Part shown: positions 24,401 to 36,400 of the stretch, piece after piece
Layout of the letters: every line of letters starts with the position of its first letter
How positions within the stretch are numbered: position 1 is the stretch's first letter
From: Eupeodes corollae
Lineage: Eukaryota > Arthropoda > Insecta > Diptera > Syrphidae
DNA: 64,000 bases
Assembly (NCBI RefSeq): GCF_945859685.1
Contig: NC_079149.1
Location: 138,734,153-138,798,152 of the forward strand
Direction: 5' to 3'
Made by a program: the position numbers and the translations under genes
The notes under the pieces: model-generated
The model's database searches: none
What the model saw: the letters and a program-made list of their open reading frames with translations, nothing else
What the model was told of the DNA's origin: nothing

Positions 24401-27400
24401 TGCGAGTACTGTTGTCAGGAATGGAAGGGACCTACAATTTAAGGCCGAATCCGAACGGCTAATTTTTGAGAAAGCACTTTTTCATGACAAGAATTACTCT
24501 TGAAGGATTTGTCAATTCCTCGCAAGAGGCAGTACCCGCGAAAATTTTTTTTTTTTTTTAAATTAAGGTGGCACAGGCAGGGATTGAACCCAAGACCCCT
24601 TGCATGACAGTCCAACGCACTAACCATCATGCTACGGGTACTACATAAAAAAAAGTCATAAAAAAAGCTTTTTCAAATAAGTCATTCAGATTAGGCTTAA
24701 ATACTGCGTGTCCCTTCCATCCCTGAAATGACTAACACATGGGAAGGGTTAAGAGTTGTAAGTTACTAAAGCCTAGTTCTCTACAGACTATTTCGTTTCT
24801 TAATTTTTGTATTTTAAACTTTTACACTTATTTACTCTCTTTTCTTCATAACTTAAAAAATAACCAAAAATGTTTAGACTCAAAAAAGTACTTACAGATT
24901 AAAGTGGACATCAGCCATATTTGGCCTATGCTTAATTGCCTCTAGGAGCACTTCTTTCGCTTCGGCATACCGCGCTTGCGAGCTAAGGACACTTCCCAAA
25001 TTTCCGAGCGCTATTTTAAGAAAATAAATTAAAATAAAAGAGAAAGAACGTTTATATCCTTCCACACACAAAAAGAAAAAAACACAAAACAAATTTGTAT
25101 ATGAATATCAATGCTATAATACCTTTTGGTGGATTAACACCTATTGCACTCCTGTACAGGCTCTCCTCGTCTCTCCAATCCAAGTTGCGCCTCACCGTCC
25201 GGACACTGAGCACACTCAATGTCAAACTCAAACACAGAAGCACAGCTATCCTTTTGTTCCGCTGATGCCTAAGCGGCTCCATAAGCTTACCGATGCCAAA
25301 ACCAACTAACAGGCAATACCCGACACTGGGGAGATATAACAGCCGTTCGGCCACCACAAAGCCGACGTAAAAAAATAAATTCGTTGCAGGTAGAAATGGA
25401 AGCGTGATGAAAGCCAGCACCATCAGCAGGACAACCGCGTTGTATGTTGCCGGATTGCTGCTAATAAGAAGGTTCTGACAATTACTATTTACATTGAAGC
25501 TACTGGTCAGAGTGCAGCTGCTAGCTGCACTGCTCGAGCTCTTGCTACTGGCCGTTGTGCTGTTGCTGCAACTGCTGCTGCTTCGGCTGCTGCGCGGTGT
25601 TATGCGGCAGTTGTTTTGTGAGGCGTCTACGTCCGTTTTAGAATGTTGCTGCTGCTGGACCATGTCCATCCTGTCCAGCAAAAGTTCGGAGCAAGCACAG
25701 TCACTGAAGGCCCCCGTTGTCGTTGTCGCCGTAGCCGACGACGTCGGCAACACGGAATTGTTGTTGTTAATGGCTCTGCACGAACTGGTGTGGCGAGCTG
25801 TGAGCTCCTGCTTGCATATCCTACAAATGCAGTCCTTCTTGAGCACCAGGGCCGAGGCCGATGAAACCTCCACACAGGGCGTGTATGCTGGGAGCAGCCC
25901 ATCGATGGGGTTTTGATTTATTATCGTGTACTTTTTCTTCGTCCTGGATTTCCTATGGTGGTGGTATTGGTGCTGTTGGTGCAAAAGTGGTCTCTTGTAG
26001 CGATGTGTTCCGGCGGATATCTGCCTTTCTGCCAGCCTCTTTGTGCTTAGCCACAGGACCAGGACCAGAATGGTGTAAAATCCCGCACTCAACACGTTGC
26101 GTCTGTCCCAAAGCGATGTTATCCGTGGCACAGCATCCATACCCCAATCGAAACTAAGCACCGTAGGATTCACGAGCAGCTTGAAGTTGAAAACAGGCAG
26201 ATAGAGGAACGTCAGAAAACGTGTCCACAACGAATTTGATTTCGCTATTGGATTGTCTGCTGTTGAAAAATAGCTTTGCGGTCGAGGCAGCACCTGTAGA
26301 CGTACATAAACAGTACACACCAAAGCAACTGCCAGGATACCCAGCGAACGACAGCGATTCTGCAATAAGAACCAAGGAGAACCAAATATCGCACTTAATC
26401 AATGGAAGACGCTAATTAAATTTAATTAAATTCAAGCAAAAGCCCACATACCTTATCCCCGAATCCGCATAATCCCCTGATGACATCGAATACACCGCAA
26501 ACAAGGAGCGCTGTTATGGCAGTCTCCTTGAATAGCAAAGCACACAGCGACAAAACTACGGTGAGGATGATGGCCAGCCACTGGCGGCTGTCGTTTCTCT
26601 CGCGCCACATAATGTGCCGAATGTATGTTAAATAAGTTAGCAGGTATAATATGCAGGCTGCGAGATCGGCCCGACCAACAATCCCGGCCACTGCCTCCGT
26701 GTGAACGGGGTGGGCTGCGAACAGTGCACCCGTTGCCACAATGCCCCACATCGACGAGAGGAAGTTTCGGGCCAATTTTACCACCAGCCCGGTGGCCAGA
26801 CAATGCATTAAGTTGTTAATTAGATGGTAGCCCCACGGGGTATAACCGCCCAGGATGTAGTTCAACTTAAAACTTAACACACACAATGGACGGTAGGAGC
26901 CGTGCGATCCCGTATCCGTCAGTGGTGTGCCCCAGTAGTCGTGGAGGAAGGCTTGTTGCCAAGGGGTGGTTCCAGCTACATCTGTATTTCCCAAGATGGC
27001 ACGTCTGCAAGTGAAAAGAAAATGACAAAATGAAATTAAGGCCGAAAGACTGAAAGTGTGCGAGTGAGAAAGTTGCTGGACGGTAATTGGGTGCGCGAAA
27101 TAATTCCGAATTATATAATTGGTCTGATAACCGGCTGCCGAATGAGCTTATAAGATCTTTGATAAGCGGATTTTCATGTTCCATAGGGGATGGACTTGTT
27201 GATTAATAATTAAATGACGACCTGGAATTGAAATTAACTCACCTATGTACATAAATCCTTACCGACCGAATGTCAATCATTCAACATCGATATCATCTAT
27301 TCTTTGAGTTTTATTTTTGTTAGTCATTCGGTTGGCTCTTAAGATTAAAGCTTAAATTATGTTCGGTTTGTTGAACATTTTTACAGGTTTTGTACTTTGC

Positions 27401-30400
27401 TAGGAATTAAGAAATCCTTCAGGATTCTTTAACTTTGTGACTTTCATGTTTGTGAAGAATTTTGTTCTATCCGAACATGACAAACGAGGTTTCAGTAGAT
27501 GGAAATCAAGGTTTTGGATTGTCTGAGGTGAGAATACTGCATTAAACAAATCGGCTGGTACAAAATACTGAAAATAAAAAGTTCAAAGCGTGAACTTTTT
27601 ACCTTACTAACCTGATTTTGGTTTGAAATGTTTACAGATTTCAACATTTTATGGAGTGCTGGATTCTTCTCTAAAACGAAGTAAAAGACCAGAACTATGC
27701 AAATATATGCTCCTTAAGGACATTGTTATCAAATCGGCGCACTACAGCGCTAATTGGATCTTAGGCTAGGTTGCCTTAAGATCATCATTTCTACCTATTT
27801 AAGGATATTGTATTTTAAGGTACTGTATTGCTGTATACTTGGTTTTATTTGTACAGCATTTTTAATTTAAGACAAACAAACAATTTCAAACATTCTTAAG
27901 AATTTCAAGATATCAAAAGATTACAAGAATTTTCAAAATTCTTATATGTATGCTGTTGTATGCTGCCGCCACGAATAGCTGAGAAAGCTACCCGATGTCT
28001 TTCGTCAAATATTTTATGTCATGTAATTATATGTATATGTGTTATAAATATTATTAAGAAACTGAAGGTGACAAAAAGGTCACGAATAAAAGACAATAAT
28101 ACTTCTATTAAAATGTTTAAAGAGTGTGTTTTATTTTCTATTTAAAATTTTATTTCCAAATTATACCTACTTTTTTCAATTTAACTCAGAACAATTTACA
28201 TTAGGGTCTCTGTCTCCTTGCGTACGTACATAGGTAAAGGTAAAGACCTGAAGTCACCACACATATTTCGAAAATGATTATTTTTTAAATTTGAGATGGT
28301 AACCAGGACCTCAATGATGTTCCAAAAGATTATGGGTTAAACCCTACTATGCTAGTCTCGGTTTCGTTTCTTCATACCGAGACGAGACAATACTGTTTTT
28401 GAAGTATCCGACACAAGGCCGACACGAGCTATACGAGACCGAGACTACAATTTTAAGATCGGTCTCTTTGTTATTTTCGAAAGAAAAAATATCCAAAAAT
28501 GTGTTGTGTTAATTTTTGTTTGATTCGGGAAATGAAACCAAATTAAACCTATTTATCTTGGTTTAATCTGTTTAAGCTAAAACGTCTTAATTAAGGATTG
28601 GATAACAAATAAAAAAATTAAGAGTTAGATTTATGTAAAGAAGAGCTACGATTTTGAAGCATAATACATTTTTCATTGCGTTTATTTGTGATAGATTATA
28701 ATAAATGGTTGTCAAATTAAATTTCAGGATGGCAAACACTGTCGAATTTAGTTGAAGGTTGACTAAGATCGAGATAAAATTTGAAACAAAATTGTGTAAG
28801 TTAGTCAACAAATAATCAACTGCTTATCTGCCAACCTAAAAAAGGTTCAACGTCTACATATTACGACTCGCCTCATTGACATACGAGAAAAAAGCGAGAC
28901 CAAAACGAGACTCGATGAAACAAGTCTGAACCGATTACTAGACGAAACTGACATTTTTTGATTTTCAAGAGTCGGGTCCTTAGCCAGCTCTGATTTTGAC
29001 AAAACTCAGTTCTTCGCATAATTCTTTCTTAGTGTAAAGCGCCAGTTACAGCTATCATTGGTTTTCATCATTGAAAACAAATATTGGAATTTGTTGATAG
29101 GTCGTTAATAGCTATCATTAAAAATGTCTCTTATTGAAAAAAATGTCCTTGAAATCCACCAACAAATTTTGACTCACAGAAATCTGTCATGGGAATTTTG
29201 TGAAATTGTAACAGAAATCAGTGGAACGATTGGTGTCACTTTTAAAGATAAAAATGTCAGCGGTTCAGGAAAATGAATTTCCGCCCGAAAAATAGAAAAA
29301 TACATTTTAAGAAAAAATAAATGCGCAAACTTTTCAAAAAAAAAATTCTGTGTGATTTCCTATCGATAAGTTTGTAATTTTCATTTCTAATCAGAGTCAA
29401 ATATCTGTTAAAAAAAATGTCCGGATCGGTTTCATTGATAGCTATAAGTGGCCCCTAAGTAAGGCCATGAACCTTAGCAAAGGAAACGTCAGCGTAAAGA
29501 CAGTCGTCCTTTTGAAATTAAACGAAATTATTGTTATTTTTAACTTTTATAATGGTTAAGCGCCAGCATAGAAGTAAACAAGGGTGTCCAAGAAACTCTC
29601 TTTTGTTTTTGTTATTTATAAATGATGTTGCTGATTAACTTCCTGGGGGAACAAAATCCAAAATACACAAAGCGCTTATAATGGAAGAAGCTGGAATTAT
29701 AATGATACGGAACTAGAGGTAACAAAAGAGATCATATATCCAGGTTTAAAACTGAATCCATCATTTGATTTCAAAAACAATTTATCGGAGAAAGTCCAAA
29801 GCCCACAAAGCTTGATACTTTTAACATGAAAAAATATCTTCTTCTTCTATCTGAAATCTACTCTCTTCTGCTGAGGTCTGGGGATCAGAAGAATATGAAG
29901 AAATCAAAAACTTATTGGGAATTTTATAAAGAAACTTTTCAACCTATGTACCACTGAATACACCTAGTTATGTCATATATTTAGGAACAGAACTTCAAAA
30001 ACTTCTGAAAAGCACCTTAAAGTCTCAAGCTGACTACATCATCAAAGTCTGCAGCAACCATCAGAGCACAAGATTTCGGAAAAGCTTCGTTTATATGAGT
30101 TGAGAAACAAGGACTGGTCATTGGCAATCTGTTGGCAATGAGTGTTGAGTGAGATTGAATGATGATTTCAGCAAATTTAAACCATGTAAAAGAACAAATG
30201 TCCAGCATCATAGAGATAAATAAGGACATATAATGAGGCATTCACTGACAGAAAAAGCTTGGAATTCATTCAGTAGAATAATCTACAAAAAAAGCTCGAC
30301 TATAATCTTGGTTCCAGAAATGTCAAGGATTCACTAAGTTATGAAGAGATATCCGTAATCTTTAAAGCAACTTAAACCTTTCAACTTAATGATAATTTTA

Positions 30401-33400
30401 ACCAATTCTGTATAAGCTAATTAATAAGAAGAATATCTAAACTTCATTGGTATTTGTCAAATATTCAAAGACCAAGGACGATACTTTTTCGGGAAAAATA
30501 CTCATACCTTACAAGACATTATAAACACCCTTAAAGATAATGATTGAAAACATTAAGTACATTTTTGAAAGGTATTTACAAGCATAGAATGTTATTAATA
30601 ACAGAATTTTATATTATATTCAAAAACATGAATATACATTTTTTTTTAGTCAGCCGGGCTGACGGCATAGCTATAGCATTTAAATTCAAAATATTGTATA
30701 CAATTCTTGTAAATTAATGTTATTTTATAAATAATTTACTTTCTTACTAATTGAAGTCCAAGCTTAAGAATGTAAAAGTTAATTCGTATGACTTTGACCA
30801 TTTGTTTGTCATTGTTTCTTTTTATATGGCTATGATCAAACCCATGTAAATTTTTTCAATACTTCAGTTTATCTTTTTTTTGCGAATTGCTTAAAGCATT
30901 GTAAATCTATTAATCTAATAATAGATTTAATATTTGTCTTAAATTCTAACGTTACTTTGTTTAACGAATTCAATAAATGATACCTTTTAAAACTGTAACC
31001 TTTTCTTAAGGAAGATTAAGATATACAGCAAAACTATCCAATCCACCATTTAGAGCAAAAGAAAAACGAGATAAACATACATATAGGAAAACCATTCAAT
31101 AAGGAAACATGAAAATGGAAATAAATGGCATCTGAAAATTTAATTTTACTCAAAACTCATGTCATACAAAATAGAAACTCGTGTAGGTAATTAAAGAATC
31201 GATTTTGAATCAATCCTGAAAATTCAAACGAAGTAAAAGTATTATATGCTTTAAAGGATCGGAATTGTCCTTCATAAAATGAAAAAACTTCTGTAATTGA
31301 TATACATAAGGACAACCAGTGTAAAATCGATTCATTTTACTTTTCTCCACGGCTTTATATAAATTCTAACAAAAACACAAACTCACTGTCAAAAAAACAT
31401 TTTCAAATGTAAAAATCAATATTTTTGAGTGTATGAAAGCTCCATAGAGATTAAATATCAATACCCTTATGCTTAACTTATACGTATGTATGTACCTACC
31501 TCACCCTCCATCTGCACATGAACACAAAGGGAGTTTTATATTTAAAAAAAAAAGAAGGAAAAACGAAAAAGAAAATCAACTGACTTTATTGAAGACAATA
31601 ATCCTTATGTTCGTGTTCAGCCAACCTTCAAAGTTTCTTTCTACACATGTTCAATACACTCAGCTACATTGAAAGTCATTTAAGCGTGAGAACAAATCGC
31701 CGACAAAAAAAAGTCTACCTAAAATAAAAATGTTTCTATCAAAATTGTTGTTCGGAGCCTCCAGACACGAATATGGGATTCTTATCTCTTTGATAATCCC
31801 TGATTCACAGAACAACAAAAACAAAAACAAAACAGAGCTCTTCTGAACTGACTTGAAAACTGATTTCCCACAAGTTACTAAATTTAAAATGTTTTTTTTT
31901 CTGTTTTTTGGCATTTTCATTTTTTCAATGAAACAAAATCTTGATCTCTCTATTTCTTGTCAGAATGCGAAAAAACAGTCCTTAAACGAGGCAATCCTTC
32001 AAAAGGTTGAGTCGCCCTTATTGTTATTGTGGTATTTTATTGTTAAACTTTCGAAAAGAATTCTTCAGACTTAAGTGGCCTTTTGGCATAAATTAGAGGG
32101 TGAGAAGAAAACTTTTCAAAAAAAAATAAAACACAAACTCTCGTGAATGGGGAGTTAATGACACACAGTCGGAAAATTTTCGCATTCAATTGACACAACA
32201 TAACCTAAATTGCCTTGAGGTGGTTTCAAGCGAATAGCGTTTTTTTTTTTAATATTACTTCTATTTTCTTTTTTGATGACTAGAAGAGTGATGGGTGATG
32301 GAGAAGTTTTGAATTTAATAAATAAACTTTAAATTATCTATGAGATCTTTAGAAGCTTTGATATAACCTTTAATATGAGTAGGAATAGAAAGAAGGTACC
32401 TTCTTAGGAAAATGAAATAAATCAGCGAAAGAATTATTTCTATAAATAAAATGAAGAAAAATCAAGGCTCATTATTAACCTAGGCAACATCGAGTAGGCT
32501 GTTGTTGTTAAGGAGCTTTTAGAACGACTCCATAGCAATAAAGAAGAGGACTTAAGGGATGTTATGTACAAATTAAACAGGCAAATCATTCGAATGGTTT
32601 TTAGGAGATGTTTTACTAAATCCGTTTTAGCTCTCAAGCCAGTACACTGATATGAAATCAAGAAAAACAGAACTTGGGATAGAAAGAAAATATGTGATTG
32701 AGAATTAAGTTTTGAAAATGTTTAAGCAACCGCACGATATCGTCAGAATTTACTATCTTGACTGACGAGTCATATTGTCCTCGCCTGGGAATTATTGTTT
32801 CGTTCCTTGAGCTATTTTTGTGAATTTATAGATAGATCATTATGGTAATTGTGTATGCTGCTTCTAAATTCCATCCGACTGCTCTTAAAATTAGGAGACA
32901 TCAAAATACGACAGTTTTTTAAAAGTACTTTGACTTAAACCATTTCTGGCATGAACATTTTCAAAATATGATTTTTAACCAAGTTGGTGAAGCTTGTTAA
33001 TGGTTTTAGAAAATACTGTGGAAATTATTAAGTACTATAACAATTGCTGAAAAAAAACAATTAAAGTGACTGAAATAAGAAGATATCTAATAAGAGGTTT
33101 AATTTTGAAAAGCTCACTATTTGGACAGGTGTCACTTTTGAAGCTGTAATCTTTTATCATTTGAGAAGTTAAAATTTCGCCATTTTAAAAAATGCAATGA
33201 TAATAATTCTTTAACAGAGCATTGAAATTGTTTATTTCACCACAAAAATGAAGAAAATCTTGCAGTCCAAGATTGTAGTTTTGTAAGAAAATCGTGTTAT
33301 TTCTTGAATAGATGTCGAATTGACTGACCTTTCTCGACGTTTCAAGGTCCTCAATATCTTAATAAACGATTTTTAAAAAGATGTCTGTGCGTGCGACAAT

Positions 33401-36400
33401 AATGTTATATGAATTATATATACATACAAATAATTGTATGCAACGAAAATGCAAGTTTTTGACATCTGGTCAAATTTTGAAAAAAAAATCGAATTGGCAG
33501 TTTTTTTTTTACAAAAAATAAAAACCTTAAAAAAAAGATTACTAAAACTTGGTAAAAATTGATTTTTGACTCCAATTTCTTTTCAAAAATTGAATTTTGG
33601 GAAATTGAAAATATTATCTTCCAACTAATTTCATTGTTTTATTTTCGATATTCAGTAAAATTTGTATAAAAATGTCAGTTTTTTTCATAAAAACTAAAAT
33701 CTACAAAAATTAGTACGCAAAATTGATACTCTTGAATAAATAAAGGCATTGACTTCAAAATGATTTCATTCTGTGCTAAATTAATAAATTGGGTAGCGCA
33801 ACAGTCCGTTGAGAATTCCTGTGCTTGAGTACTGTTTTCACGGATGGAAGAACGTAAGATATTGTTCTTAGAAAAATCCAATACGTATTTTTTTATATAG
33901 GAAACAAAAACTTTCAAAAACTCCTACTAAAATTGGCAACAGTTAGGTTTTGACTACGAATCTCTTTTAAAACAAAATATTTTGAAACCGAACTTATTTT
34001 ATCACATATAAAATATTGTTTCTGGTTTAAAGTTATTTATTTTTCAAAAATTTAATTGAAAACTTTTTTACAAAACACGGAAATCTATAAAAATAACAAA
34101 AAACTGAAGAGAAATGGTTTTCGACTCAAGTATTAGGAGAACAAAGAAATATATTGACCTAAACTTATTTATCTCACACAAAATATTGTTATGAATATTT
34201 TGTTAAAGGGTTAAGCAAGACAAATCTTTTTTTTCAAATTGTTAATGGCACACCTTTTTTCATATAATAATACCCATTGATTTACTCGTTTTTTGTTTAT
34301 ACTAAAATAAAACTTTTTATTGGAAACCCCTTCGTTTGAAGATGCTTATGTTTTTTCAGAGAAACAGAGAATTAAAAGTTAAACATCTTTCATCTTCGAA
34401 AGCAGCTTTTAAGTAAAAAAAATTCCTGGAACCAGGTAGAAATACTGAATTTCATAAAAGTAATACTTTCAATTAAGTGCTACTTCGGCCCACACAGATA
34501 ATTACGTGTAACAAAAACTTAGTAATGCACTTTTTAAAATAAAGTATTTTGATATAAGAGAAATTGGAAATACAGTATTCCAAGTTCATAAAATATTTTG
34601 ATATACAGTATTGTAAATTAAAAGTGTTTTGAAGTACAGAACTTAAAACATTTGACTAAGTAGTAAAATGCAGAATTTTCATTAAATTTTTTAAAGAAAT
34701 CTGTAAATACTGTAAACACTAAACACATTGTATATCTAAATTACCTTAAAACACTGTAAACTTAACTCGACTTAAACTATTTTTAAAATTTGTTTAACTT
34801 AAACATACAAATTCGATTTTTTTTTCGTATTTAGGTAAAATCAGAAAAAAATACTCTTGTACAGAATATACATACAGTATTTTGACAATACAGTAGTTTG
34901 AATTTTACAGACCTTAAACATTTTTTTAATATTTTTGAAATTTAAGTGAAATGGCGTTAAAGTCTCGTCCTTCAAAATCAAAAACTAAGAAACATTATTT
35001 TTCTTCATTACTCACTGAAGTAACACATGCTTACAGTAATAGCTTAAAAGCACAAGTCAATTACATGTCGCGCCATTTTTTTTTAAATCTAATCTCAAAT
35101 TTTTATGACTAATAATTTGCTAATAAGTTTCGTTCAGTTCTTTAAGAAAAAACCAAGTCAATTTAATCGAAAAGATAAAATCAATATTGTGTTACATTTT
35201 TATATTTTATTTATGTACACATTGTATGTGCGTATATAACTGATGGCAATCTGCCAGAAAGAAATAAAAGTATAAGTTCATTTATTCGAGTGAATTGGCC
35301 TTTACTTTATTGATGGTATCTGGTGTCTGCATCTATAAAAATTACATATGTTCGAAGAAATATATGAACACAATAAAAATAACATGTTTTTATTTTTTGT
35401 CAATTTTCTTGTGAAAAGAAGAAAATAATAAGAAATTTAAGATGGTATGAAAAATGGGTATTTCTAGCACTTAATTAAATAATAGCTTTGTTAAAAAAAA
35501 AACACAAAGCGGGAATGCCGAAGCGTTCAGAAAAGTTCTGGTCAGAACATTGCTGCTGAGATTCTAAGACATTTTTTTTTCAATTGCAGTGAAAATTAAA
35601 TCACTGTCTTTTTTATCAGTGTAGAGAACGACTAGATTGTTCCGTTTTCGACTTCAAAGTAGGAGTAGGTATAATAAATAGATCGTTGTTATATTGGACA
35701 CTGTTACGCTCCATAAAGTAATTGTAATCGCTTGAAACTTAACATTGCTTCCCATAAATTAGGCATTTCAAAGAAAAATCTTATTCCTTCATTCTGGGGC
35801 GGGCGTTGCTATCCCCGATTGGGAAATTGTGATTCTCCCTCGCCTAAATAAACGTCCTGTGCTTTTTTTTTGAAAATAAAACTAAATACCTATATATCCA
35901 TTCTCATCGATTTTCACAAGGATCGGTTCTTGTGTACGTAAGTCTTTCACCTCTTGGCACTTTGGCAATTCAATACTCTTACAAGGGAATATCTATTGAA
36001 GAAGTAAGAAGAAAAAAATTGAAAACCAAACAAAAATCGTTTCGCCTCAGACACAACACAGGATTATTTAGGTATCCGCTTGTGTTTACATAGGACCTAT
36101 AATGCTTTTTTTTTTGCTTGGTTTGATGGTTCTAATACTATAGCTACTTGAGAGTGTCCGTGATATATTATGCTTCTTGAAAATGTTTACCTTGAGAAAA
36201 TCTTTAAAGCCATAAAAATGTTTTACAAAGAAAATTGTGAATAAAATCTGAATATATTCACCTTAAAAGGTTAAACTTCCAACATGTCACATATCTACTC
36301 GACTCGAATATACGTAAACGAGTACGTATGCAAGACCAAACATTAACCCTCTCCATTCACTGCGTACTCACTACCGCGTTGGCTGTTGAGGACGACGACG

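Noticed and set aside
24580..24646. Genuine tRNA gene
   Set aside because: It has a B box and a tRNA-like head, but it does not fold into a full cloverleaf by eye and is joined to the SINE body, as in other copies.
25494..25916. 140-codon plus-strand frame rich in Leu and Val
   Set aside because: It is the antisense reading of the Ser/Thr/Gln-rich loop of Tmtc2 exon 4.
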